NCBI GenBank assembly: GCA_905480235.1
Contig: CAJQPP010000152.1
Location: 1-37,249, forward strand
DNA from: an uncultured Pirellulaceae bacterium
Lineage (GTDB): Bacteria > Planctomycetota > Planctomycetia > Pirellulales > Pirellulaceae
Direction of reading: 5' to 3'
DNA: 37,249 nucleotides
This document shows positions 25,866 through 33,436 of the stretch, piece by piece. Below the pieces are notes generated by a model. That model was not told the origin of the DNA. It saw only the letters and a list, made by a program, of their open reading frames with translations, and made no database searches. The translations under genes were made by a program, and so were the position numbers. How positions within the stretch are numbered: the stretch's first letter is position 1; each line of letters starts with the position of its first letter.

Positions 25866-27275
25866 ATGGCAAAATCTCGCACGACCAAATCAGCTCTAAT
25901 TCGGATGATCCAACAGGCCGCTCAGCCGATTTACGCGGTCTCAGCGGGAATGAAAGTCGTTTTTTGCAATCAAGCGCTCTGCGATGCTACCGGGTTCGAT
26001 GACGAATTCCTGACGGGCCTGACGTGCGTGTACCAATCCGCCAGCGATCAACCACCCTCCAAACAACTGGCAACGGGGTTATGTCCCCCGCCCGACGCCT
26101 TTGCGGGCCCACCAAGCCAAGGTTGGATCACCCTCATAAAAGACAACCAAGCAGAGCTTCGTCCCGCCACTTTTATCCCCAGCGGCGCGGAGGGGACCCC
26201 ACCCAACCAGGAAAACGGAGTCATCGTATTTGTCCATGAACGGCAACCCAACCAGACACCAGTCGAACGGGGCCCCGAGGAGAGCCCCGACAACCGTCAC
26301 CTGCACACAGCCATCAGCCAAATGCAATACGCCGCCGCTTCATCGATCAATATCGATCGATTGGTCGGTATCTCACCAGCCGCAAAACGCATTCGGAAAC
26401 AAGTTGAGGTGGCCGGTAAAACAGGCGCTAATGTAACCATCCTCGGGCCTCCGGGGAGCGGCCGGCACAGCATCGCGCCGTTGATCCATTTTGCAAATGG
26501 CCCGGAACTGGCTGGGCCCATGATTCCCATCCAATGCCCGCTCAGCGATATGGAAACTGTCCAGCAAACGATCAAGGAACTTTACCGATCCCACAAACAG
26601 TTTCCGGATGAACCGCTCGGTCGTCTCTTTCTGAGAGACGTCGACCAATTGCCCGAACGTGCCCAAGCAGAACTTTTGGGATTTTTACGGCTTCCCGATT
26701 TCCAATTACCCTTGCTCGCTACGGCCTGCCCGGAAGTCGAAAGTCGCCTGCACCCAGAACTGTGGCATCATCTCAGCACGCTTACCATCGAACTGCCCCG
26801 CCTGATACAACGTCGTCAAGACATCCCCTATCTCGCACACGCAATTGTCGAGCAATTCAATGATGCCAATCGCGGCCAGTTGGCCGGCATTGATGCCGAG
26901 ACGCAATCGTTGTTAACACGATATGGTTGGCCGGGCGAACTGGAAGAACTGACCGAAGCGATTGACATTGCCTGTCGGGAAACGACTTCTTCCGAGATTT
27001 GCCTGCAAGACTTGCCCCAACACCTGCGGATTGCATTGCGGTTTCTCGACCAAGAACCCGCTGCAGATAAAACCACCATCGACCTGGATGATTTTCTCGC
27101 CGAGATCGAAGAGCAACTGATTCGTCGTGCCATCGCCCACACGGGGGGCAACAAGAGCGAAGCGGCGCGGTTACTGGGCATCAGTCGCCCGCGTTTACTG
27201 AGGCGGATAGCCAGTGAAAACGAGCTGCCCGATTTCACAGAGCTCGATAGCGAATCGGCCGAGGAGGCACCGTGA
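25866..27275 (+). CDS. NtrC-like regulator with degenerate AAA+ domain and Fis-type HTH
   Basis: A 469-residue protein with three parts. Residues 12-125 look like a PAS sensor (AVSAGMKVVFCNQALCDATG). Residues 165-390 are a sigma-54-activator-like AAA+ domain. Residues 405-450 form a Fis-type helix-turn-helix (AHTGGNKSEAARLLGISRPR). The AAA+ domain is damaged: Walker A reads GPPGSGRHS, with Arg (R200) for the invariant Lys, Walker B is FLRDVD without the usual DE, and the GAFTGA loop that contacts sigma-54 is absent. The WPGELEEL motif near 355-362 survives. It is therefore unlikely to activate sigma-54 promoters by ATP hydrolysis and may act as a DNA-binding repressor or sensor. It overlaps the next gene. 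Confidence 0.8.
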   Translation: MAKSRTTKSALIRMIQQAAQPIYAVSAGMKVVFCNQALCDATGFDDEFLTGLTCVYQSASDQPPSKQLATGLCPPPDAFAGPPSQGWITLIKDNQAELRPATFIPSGAEGTPPNQENGVIVFVHERQPNQTPVERGPEESPDNRHLHTAISQMQYAAASSINIDRLVGISPAAKRIRKQVEVAGKTGANVTILGPPGSGRHSIAPLIHFANGPELAGPMIPIQCPLSDMETVQQTIKELYRSHKQFPDEPLGRLFLRDVDQLPERAQAELLGFLRLPDFQLPLLATACPEVESRLHPELWHHLSTLTIELPRLIQRRQDIPYLAHAIVEQFNDANRGQLAGIDAETQSLLTRYGWPGELEELTEAIDIACRETTSSEICLQDLPQHLRIALRFLDQEPAADKTTIDLDDFLAEIEEQLIRRAIAHTGGNKSEAARLLGISRPRLLRRIASENELPDFTELDSESAEEAP

Positions 27276-27763
27276 ATCCACCCAGCCTAACTTGTGATTA
27301 CGTTAGCCCTCCCATGGTCGCCTGCTTCAGTGATGTTTCACCGCTCTGGCGGACGGAGACACAACGGTGTTTTGCCAAGCCCTGCCAGCCACCCTCCGGT
27401 TTCCCAGTTAAAAAAACGAGTCTTAACTGGAAATCGCTGGCAAGCCACACCCTGCTGCACCAGCCATGGTTGCAAGAGCAGCCGTTTATCGCCTTGGGAG
27501 TGACTCCTGGGGCATTCTCGAAACAACTGGAGATGATCCACAAAGTCAGCTGCCGGGGCGCCGTCGTGGCCGTGATTGGGGAACCTACCCTGAGAAAACA
27601 CTTGGTCCCGTTGACGGCAGCAGGCACAGTCGTTCTGGTAACTGATATCTTTGGCTGTCAACAAATGGCGGAAACGATCCAAAAGATGACTTTTTCCCGG
27701 AAACCAGTGCTTTCCAACTGGCAAACCCGATACGTTAATCGCTTGCCTTGGTCACCGGTATAA
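27272..27763 (+). CDS. Uncharacterised protein coupled to the NtrC-like regulator
   Basis: A 163-residue protein that I cannot assign. Start GTG 27272 overlaps the regulator's TGA (GTGA), a sign of translational coupling. The N-terminal 60 residues are rich in Pro, Cys and Trp. The second half looks like an alpha/beta domain with alternating hydrophobic strands (GAVVAVIGEPTLRKHLVPL, then GTVVLVTDIFGC), as in response-regulator-like or Rossmann-like folds, but no diagnostic Asp/Lys pattern is clear. It has five Cys and no signal peptide. The Mrp gene follows 54 bases downstream. It may work with the regulator; nothing more can be said. Confidence 0.65.
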   Translation: MNPPSLTCDYVSPPMVACFSDVSPLWRTETQRCFAKPCQPPSGFPVKKTSLNWKSLASHTLLHQPWLQEQPFIALGVTPGAFSKQLEMIHKVSCRGAVVAVIGEPTLRKHLVPLTAAGTVVLVTDIFGCQQMAETIQKMTFSRKPVLSNWQTRYVNRLPWSPV

Positions 27764-27817
27764 ACGCTGGCCAGTAAACTTCCCCTTACCAGATCCGATT
27801 CTCAGGAAACTGAAAAC

Positions 27818-28894
27818 ATGAGTGAGTCTCCCTCGATCGAGCAAGTCAACCAACTGCTGCATGATATTTCGGATCCCGAAACCGGCCGCTCTATCATTCG
27901 CACCAAACAACTCTACGAGACGGTGGTCGAAAACCAGACGATTCGCCTGAAAATTGGCTTGACGACCCACAGCCTGCCAATCGCTGACCGCTTCGAGGAA
28001 CGGATTCGCCAACATCTAACGGCATCTTTCCCCGACCATAAAGTGGAAATCGAGTTCAGTGACCACCAGCGACGCCCGCCTGCCGTTGGGCAAATTGGAT
28101 TGCGGTGCCGCAGCATCATTGCGGTGGGCTCAGGGAAGGGTGGCGTCGGAAAAAGCACCGTCGCGACATGCCTCGCACTGGGCCTCAAAAAAGCAGGCTG
28201 TAAAGTTGGGCTTATGGACGCAGATGTGTATGGACCGAGTGTCCCTCAACTGATTGGCGTGCACGGTCAACCGGCGAAGGAGGGTGACAAGATCGCACCG
28301 ATCGATGCCGACGGCATGCCGGTTATGTCGATTGGCTTCATGGTTCCTGTCGAGCAGGCAGTCATTTGGCGAGGGCCAATGCTACACTCCGCCGTGACTC
28401 AGTTCTTACGCGATACGGCTTGGGGCGATCTGGATTACCTGATCATCGACATGCCACCAGGTACCGGCGATGTCGCATTGACTCTTTCCCAATTAGTGCC
28501 GGCGACTGGGGCGGTCGTGGTATGCACGCCTCAAAAAGTCGCATTGCTGGACGCCATCAAAGCTCTTTCCATGTTTGAAAAAGTCAAAATCCCCGTGCTC
28601 GGGGTGGTGGAAAACATGAGCACTTTCATCTGTCCGGACAACGGCAAGGCGTACGATATATTTGGCAAAGGTGGAGCCAAGAAACTTGCCGAACAGACGA
28701 ACGTTCCGTTTCTCGGAGAACTGCCTATCAACATGGGTATGCGGGAACGTGGAGACGGCGGACTAACCCTGGAAAACTTCGACGATCCCCAAGTGGCACC
28801 GCACCTCGATGACATGATAGAAAACCTGGTTTGGAGCCTGGCAGAGCGTGCGGCCGATGAACCGGTTAAACCTGACCTACCCGTATTGGGTTAA
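27818..28894 (+). CDS. mrp: Mrp/NBP35-family P-loop ATPase (ApbC), iron-sulfur carrier type
   Basis: A 358-residue Mrp-type ATPase linked to iron-sulfur cluster carriage. An N-terminal MIP18-like (DUF59) domain occupies about residues 6-82. The ATPase has the deviant Walker A GKGGVGKST (106-114), the switch DADVYGPSVPQ (134-144) and DMPPGTGDVALTLSQL (211-226). In ApbC/NBP35 proteins the conserved CxxC that binds the bridging cluster lies at ENMSxFxCPxC; here the sequence is FICPDNGK with C272 but Asn at 275, so only one Cys remains. Cluster binding may therefore differ. It follows the unknown gene by 54 bases and ends before the terminator at 28954-28993. Confidence 0.93.
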   Translation: MSESPSIEQVNQLLHDISDPETGRSIIRTKQLYETVVENQTIRLKIGLTTHSLPIADRFEERIRQHLTASFPDHKVEIEFSDHQRRPPAVGQIGLRCRSIIAVGSGKGGVGKSTVATCLALGLKKAGCKVGLMDADVYGPSVPQLIGVHGQPAKEGDKIAPIDADGMPVMSIGFMVPVEQAVIWRGPMLHSAVTQFLRDTAWGDLDYLIIDMPPGTGDVALTLSQLVPATGAVVVCTPQKVALLDAIKALSMFEKVKIPVLGVVENMSTFICPDNGKAYDIFGKGGAKKLAEQTNVPFLGELPINMGMRERGDGGLTLENFDDPQVAPHLDDMIENLVWSLAERAADEPVKPDLPVLG

Positions 28895-28953
28895 GCGGGC
28901 CCAACGTGGCGGTGCCCCCGATCGGTTTCACTTCCCAACTCTCGCAACAGCGC

Positions 28954-28993
28954 AAAAAAATAGAGCTGCCTGATGAAGAATTCAGGCAGCTCT
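28954..28993. terminator. Bidirectional intrinsic terminator between mrp and the H1-like gene
   Basis: A perfect 12-bp stem, AGAGCTGCCTGA (28962-28973) with TCAGGCAGCTCT (28982-28993), with an 8-base loop. Seven A residues at 28954-28960 give a T-run on the minus strand, and a T-rich stretch (28991-29005) follows on the plus strand. It lies between the convergent stops at 28894 and 29036, so it can serve both. Confidence 0.9.
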
Positions 28994-29035
28994 CTCTTGT
29001 TGTTGTCCGTTACGTAAGAAGTAACCAGCTGGTAA

Positions 29036-29317
29036 CTACTTCTTACGCTTTACTGCACGTTTCTTCGTGGCTTTCTTAGCGGCCTTCTTTTTGGCCTTCT
29101 TTTTGGCGACTTTTTTCTTCGCCTTTTTCTTGGCTACTTTCTTCTTGCCTGTTTTCTTTGCAACCTTTTTGGTGGCCTTCTTCTTGGCCTTCTTCTTGGT
29201 TACTTTCTTCTTAGCAGACTTTTTAGCTGCCTTCTTTTTAGCCTTCTTCTTGGCTACTTTTTTCTTAGCCGTTTTCTTAGCTGCCTTTTTCTTGGCTGCT
29301 TTTTTTTTCTTGGCCAC
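29036..29317 (-). CDS. Lys/Ala-rich histone H1-like DNA-binding protein
   Basis: A 93-residue protein made almost only of Lys and Ala with a few Val and Thr; I count 55 Lys. It is built of repeated AKKK, VAKKK and AAKK units, like the C-terminal tail of eukaryotic histone H1 and the bacterial Hc1/AlgP-type tails, and should bind DNA or RNA by charge. There is no folded domain. Start is GTG 29317 with GGAGG seven bases upstream. It has a very long upstream region (29318-30322) and ends before the bidirectional terminator. An opposite-strand Phe/Leu-rich frame over the same bases is only its mirror. Its segment at 29123-29158 resembles the Top6B C-terminus. Confidence 0.9.
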   Translation of the reverse strand: MAKKKKAAKKKAAKKTAKKKVAKKKAKKKAAKKSAKKKVTKKKAKKKATKKVAKKTGKKKVAKKKAKKKVAKKKAKKKAAKKATKKRAVKRKK

Positions 29318-30322
29318 AATACGTCCTCCGTAAAAAGACCAATGGTGAGATCCATCTCTGTGCTTCCTGATTGCAAGCGCGGATCAGCGTCTCACCAACC
29401 TGGACAAATCAAACTCGAATCCGTACGAAATTTTCAGATACGCCGAAAATCTCGCAAGTCGGAACAACCGACTGGCCATCCGGATCCAAGGTGATCCATT
29501 ATTTTTGAAGCAAGCCACAACGGCTCGCTCCAATCAAACAATGAAAAAACCAAATGTTGGTACACGGTTTTTCCATCGAGTCAAGTTTTAGAAAACATTA
29601 GAGATTTTTCAACTGTATTTTCGCGTTTTCAAACCCTGAGCAGAGTTTTTCAAACGTGATTACCCGAACTAGCGGCGAATAATTATGACTTTGCTTTCAG
29701 GATTTGTTTTGCCGAAGTTCCGGATCAGAAAATTATCGATGCAACGACTTGTTATGCCACACTAACGGCATTCAAATCGCATTGAAAAGATAACGACGGC
29801 GATGTTTCACGCGTTACCACACAAACCGCGTGCGCAGTTCAAAAACGATGAACCGAAAGCGCTTGAAGCATTTGGCGAGACAACAAGTGCATTAATGTCG
29901 AAACAGGTGAAAAACAACGGGGAATGCCCAAAACCATACTCCCCAGATTATCAAAGGGCTTAACAGGATTCGACGCAACCAGCAGGCATCCCAATTCGCC
30001 TGATGTTTCACGCCAAAAACAGGCCCCCTAGTACCGCTTTATAAAAAGCAACCATCCTTGCCTTTTTTTTTAGAAAATTGCACCTTTGAAAAATGCAAAA
30101 CCTTACCGCGGTTAGAAAAAGTTATCGACACCGTTCAAAAACAACGCCGCAGAAAAACACGAACGTCCGGTCAAAAAAAATAACCGAAAAAAATGTTTTT
30201 TTTTTACAATCTTTTAATCGTTAAACCGTTTTTGCGTGGCTAGGTGAATTTTCTTTGCGCGTCGTTGCGTCCTTAAGACATGCTCCTGTGTTGCCATTCC
30301 CATGTCGAATAGAAGGACTCGT
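29318..30322. other. About 1 kb AT-rich non-coding region upstream of the H1-like gene
   Basis: No frame of convincing coding character occurs on either strand. The stretch is visibly richer in A and T than its neighbours. It contains phased T-tracts at 29568-29650, two copies of a 12-base sequence GATGTTTCACGC (29801-29812 and 30002-30013), a TTATCGACA sequence (30122-30130) close to a DnaA box, and long T or A runs at 30062-30071 and 30173-30205. It is downstream of the M50 protease gene and upstream of the H1-like gene, both read on the minus strand. It could carry promoter elements, a small RNA or a protein-binding array; none is proven. Confidence 0.5.
29568..29650. repeat. Helically phased T-tracts (possible curved DNA)
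   Basis: T-tracts of four or five bases start at 29568, 29586, 29605, 29626 and 29646, a spacing of 18-21 bases or about two helical turns. The last three lie in a shared TTTTCAA context. An A6 tract at 29544-29549 fits the series one step earlier. Phased tracts of this kind bend DNA. Confidence 0.4.
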
Positions 30323-31102
30323 TTACCAACGCCCCTGACCACGTCCGGACATTTGCTGGAGGGTCATATAAGCTGAAATTGCCATCAGGGCGAAAAAGAT
30401 ACCAACGAAGCGGTCGCCCATGCTGAACCCCATAAAAGCAATGACTCCCCCGGCTCCCACACTGATCATCAAAGAATATCGGATGCCGTTACTGTAATCG
30501 GCTTTGATACACATTTCTTGGATGACACGGCCGCCATCCAGCGGCAAAACGGGAGCTAAATTCAGGATATTCCATACGATGTTACAGAACAGCATGACGA
30601 AGAATAGCGTTCTTAGTGAAGCATTGGATTCAATCGCCGTTCCTTCCCACCCGGGAACCAGCAAGGGGAACATCCGATCCATTTGAAACTGCACCGTACC
30701 TCCTAGTGCAAAAACGATCCCCACCACCAATGCAGCCAACATAAAGCCTGCCGCGGGACCGGCCAAAGAGACGATGATCTGTTGATTCGGAGAGAGTTGC
30801 TGCTTTCCGCCCCATCCTCCGTTATCGTGGATGGCCAGGCCGCCCATCCAATAGAGGACGACCCGGGAAGGCACGCCAAAAAAGCGCAGGGCGAAGGCAT
30901 GCCCCAATTCGTGCACGAGGATCGAGATAAAAAACGCGAGGATAAAAATCAATATCACGACGCCGGGATTCGCCACTCCACCGAGCGAACCTGACCCGAA
31001 GATGACGGGCAATATGAAAAAGCCCGGATGGACACGGATCGGGAACCCAAAAAGGTCAAACGACAGATCGTAGGGGCTTCGTTTCGGTTCATTAAGTATC
31101 AC
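30323..31102 (-). CDS. Site-2 protease family (peptidase M50) membrane metalloprotease
   Basis: A 259-residue intramembrane zinc protease. The zinc motif HELGH is at residues 64-68 inside the helix FISILVHELGHAFALRF, and the third ligand is D189 in NLAPVLPLDGGRVIQ. About six hydrophobic segments are visible. There is no PDZ domain (as in RseP) and no CBS pair, so it belongs to the short, rhomboid-sized M50 group. Start is GTG 31102 with AAGGA six bases upstream. These enzymes usually cut membrane-held regulators such as anti-sigma factors, but no such gene adjoins. It lies 103 bases after lpxB on the same strand. Confidence 0.9.
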   Translation of the reverse strand: MILNEPKRSPYDLSFDLFGFPIRVHPGFFILPVIFGSGSLGGVANPGVVILIFILAFFISILVHELGHAFALRFFGVPSRVVLYWMGGLAIHDNGGWGGKQQLSPNQQIIVSLAGPAAGFMLAALVVGIVFALGGTVQFQMDRMFPLLVPGWEGTAIESNASLRTLFFVMLFCNIVWNILNLAPVLPLDGGRVIQEMCIKADYSNGIRYSLMISVGAGGVIAFMGFSMGDRFVGIFFALMAISAYMTLQQMSGRGQGRW

Positions 31103-31205
31103 GGTGCGTCCTTCGCGGCTAACTTTTCTCGATCTGGCTGAGCGGCCAGGCTTTCAGTTTACCGAGAAATCACGATCCGTTCGATGGCGCTCCGCGAGCC
31201 CGACA

Positions 31206-32426
31206 TCAGGCGGCTTGGGGATGCTGGGCCTGGTACCGCGACGTTCGACAGGCGGCGTTTTGCAGAATGTATCGTGCGGCTTGCTTGGAAGCACCCGGAT
31301 GTGCAAATCCGTCGGCCAAGCGATCGAGCTGTTCGACTTTTTTGGCATACAGAATCGGATTGGCAAACCAAGCGTTAATCCACAGCGCGACCGATTCCGA
31401 GCAATCTTTAGCAGTCAGGAACTCCGGCATCGGTACGTTCGCATCAAGATCGCGCGGGTCGTAGGCTAAATGTTCCGTTCTCTCAATCTGTTTCAAACTC
31501 AACAGATTTACCAGCGTGATAAACTGACAGCGTAAGAGAAAACGCTGCAGGAACATGACCAACGCACTGACCCGGTAAACAATGACGGTGGGCTTGCGAT
31601 GATAAAGCAATTCCAACGAAACCGATCCACTGCAGGCAATGCAGGCATCCGCCATGGAAATAAGCTCCGGGGTGCGCCCCACGAAAAGCTCTGCCACCTG
31701 ATCTGCCTGGCATTCTTGACTGGCATACTGGGCGTGCGATTCGCGAAAGCAGGCAATTGCAACGCGGGTTTGAGGATGTTGTTTCTTGATGTGCCGAGCC
31801 GATTGCAACAAGCCCGGCAAATTTCTTTTAACTTCTTGAGTTCGTGACCCCGGCAGCAGCACCAGCAATTTGGCTTGCGCATGGTTCTCTTCGGTTTGCA
31901 GAAATTCTTCGTTGTAAGAATAGCGAACCAGTTCGTCGAAATAAGGGTGTCCGACATAGGTTGCCTGACAACCGCGTTGCTCAAACCAAGAAACCTCAAA
32001 GGGCAGCTTGCAAAGCACATGATCGACGAGCCGTCGCAACTTGCGAACTCGCCAAGGTAACCAGGCCCACATTTGCGGGACGCCGTAATAAAAAACCTCG
32101 ATTCCGTGCTTCCGCGCTTTCCGCGCGATATGCCAATTGAAACCCGGAAAATCGATGAGCACCACGGCATCCACTTTATTTTCCGCAAAGAACCGATCTG
32201 CCTTTGCCAACAAGGCAAAAAACTGCCGGATATTAATCAGCACATTCCACAAGCCCATCACTGCCAAGGAAGTCAGGTCGAACAACAACTGACAGTCAGC
32301 GCTTTCCATCTTGGGGCCACCGAAACCGACCGCCTCGATGGATGGATCCTGCTGCCGCAAATCCTTGATAAGATTCGCACCATGCAAGTCACCACTCGGT
32401 TCGCCAACTGAAAAAAAGATTCGCAT
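31206..32426 (-). CDS. lpxB: Lipid-A-disaccharide synthase
   Basis: Glycosyltransferase that joins UDP-diacylglucosamine and lipid X into the lipid A disaccharide at the inner membrane. The 406-residue protein starts with MRIFFSVGEPSGDLHGANLI, the classic LpxB N-terminus. It continues with VDAVVLIDFPGFNWHIARKA and YYGVPQMWAWLPWRVRKL, LPGSRTQEVKRNLP, and the donor-site segment ACSGSVSLELLYHRKPTVIVYR. I chose ATG 32426, which gives that start; the frame runs 20 codons further upstream. No other lpx gene is nearby. Its presence implies an outer membrane with lipid A, in keeping with planctomycetes. Confidence 0.95.
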   Translation of the reverse strand: MRIFFSVGEPSGDLHGANLIKDLRQQDPSIEAVGFGGPKMESADCQLLFDLTSLAVMGLWNVLINIRQFFALLAKADRFFAENKVDAVVLIDFPGFNWHIARKARKHGIEVFYYGVPQMWAWLPWRVRKLRRLVDHVLCKLPFEVSWFEQRGCQATYVGHPYFDELVRYSYNEEFLQTEENHAQAKLLVLLPGSRTQEVKRNLPGLLQSARHIKKQHPQTRVAIACFRESHAQYASQECQADQVAELFVGRTPELISMADACIACSGSVSLELLYHRKPTVIVYRVSALVMFLQRFLLRCQFITLVNLLSLKQIERTEHLAYDPRDLDANVPMPEFLTAKDCSESVALWINAWFANPILYAKKVEQLDRLADGFAHPGASKQAARYILQNAACRTSRYQAQHPQAA

Positions 32427-32515
32427 TTGCCACTCGTTAATCACCCTGGAAAGCCTGCGAAGTATGGCAAATCGTGGTGGCTGCACAAAGATCAGTTTCG
32501 CGTGCTAACGCGGGC

Positions 32516-32542
32516 AAAAAAAAAGCACCCCGCGAGGGGTGC
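32516..32542 (-). terminator. Intrinsic terminator of the four-module TRASH protein gene
   Basis: GCACCCC (32525-32531) pairs with GGGGTGC (32536-32542) around a GCGA tetraloop. Nine A residues at 32516-32524 give a T9 tail on the minus strand. It lies 28 bases past the stop at 32570, so transcription of that gene ends before lpxB. Confidence 0.92.
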
Positions 32543-32569
32543 CGTCGAAATTACCCTGATAGGGGTCGT

Positions 32570-33388
32570 TTATTTGTTCGTGCCAGCTTTGGCAAAGCCT
32601 TTTCCAAAGGCTTTCTCGTTGTAAACCATCTGCATGCGTGCTTCATCATCAGCGGCGCCTGCAACTTTACCTTTGCAGTTTCCGCAACAGAAGCTCAAGT
32701 CTTCGCCGCCCACATTGACGCTCGTTCCGTCTTTTAAGGGGCCACCGGAGAATGGACAGGCCGTTTGCTGGAATTGGCCGGTTGCGACCAGTTGAGCGTT
32801 TGCAGCTACCGCAAATTTTTCGGGGTTCTTCTCAAAGGAGGCCACGCAGCGTTTGCAACAGAAGAATACTTTCCCACCGCGATAATCGGCTGCGTATTCC
32901 GCACTGACTTCGTCATCCATCATCGGGCATCTGGCTTTGGAAAGATCGATATCTTCGGTCTTCGCTGGCTCAAAACCTTTCCCAAACGCCTTCTTGCTGA
33001 ACAGCATGTCAATTTGACCTGCCGTATCTTTAGCGCCTTCGACTTTGGCCTTGCAATTCCCACAGCATAAACCGACTTCCATTTTTCCAACTTTGGCCGC
33101 TTTGCCGTCGGCAATTTCGCCGCCACTGAATGGGCAAGCTACTTGCTCGTATTGACCTGTGGTCGCGAGTTGGTAATTGGCAGCTGCCATGTATTTGTCG
33201 GGATCAGCCTCGAACTTGGATTTGCACGCGTTGCAACAGAAATAGACTTCCCCATCCATGTGCTTGGCTTTCATGTCGGCCTTGGCAGCCATCTTAGGAT
33301 TCACGACGCACTTAACGTCTTTCAAGTCCTGTGCCTGTGCGATGGCTGGTAGCAAAAGCACCATCATCGCAATAACTAAATGTTTCAT
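32570..33388 (-). CDS. Secreted protein with four TRASH/YHS-like Cys modules
   Basis: A 272-residue exported protein. The signal peptide MKHLVIAMMVLLLPAIAQAQ ends at about residue 20. The mature part is a tandem duplication (about 21-140 and 148-265), each unit with two Cys modules. Each module is one Cys, 22-23 residues, then CCxxC: C27 with 51/52/55, C85 with 108/109/112, C154 with 177/178/181, and C211 with 234/235/238. Anchors include FCCNACKSKFEADPDKY, ACPFSGG and CCGNCK, and both units end in KAFGKGF. This layout fits TRASH/YHS metal-site domains. AGGGGAA before ATG 33388 supports the start. It has its own terminator and lies 49 bases after the MFS gene. Periplasmic metal sensing or storage is an inference. 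Confidence 0.85.
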   Translation of the reverse strand: MKHLVIAMMVLLLPAIAQAQDLKDVKCVVNPKMAAKADMKAKHMDGEVYFCCNACKSKFEADPDKYMAAANYQLATTGQYEQVACPFSGGEIADGKAAKVGKMEVGLCCGNCKAKVEGAKDTAGQIDMLFSKKAFGKGFEPAKTEDIDLSKARCPMMDDEVSAEYAADYRGGKVFFCCKRCVASFEKNPEKFAVAANAQLVATGQFQQTACPFSGGPLKDGTSVNVGGEDLSFCCGNCKGKVAGAADDEARMQMVYNEKAFGKGFAKAGTNK

Positions 33389-33436
33389 TCTCAATTCCCC
33401 TCGATAAGTTACGGATTCGTTTTTCGTGGATGCATC

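Noticed and set aside
25202..26002. Plus-strand frame of 266 codons
   Set aside because: Overlaps ruvB in antisense and then the NtrC-like gene start in another frame; low-complexity Ser/Arg product.
26166..26290. Possible defence or toxin-antitoxin function for the 25866-27763 pair
   Set aside because: A Walker-like domain with a coupled small gene can suggest this, but the Fis-type HTH and NtrC layout explain the first gene better, and the second shows no toxin motif.
29067..29333. Plus-strand Phe/Leu-rich frame of 88 codons
   Set aside because: It is the antisense of the Lys/Ala repeats of the H1-like gene; AAG/AAA and GCC codons read backward as TTT, CTT and GGC. The minus-strand gene has a ribosome site and family character.
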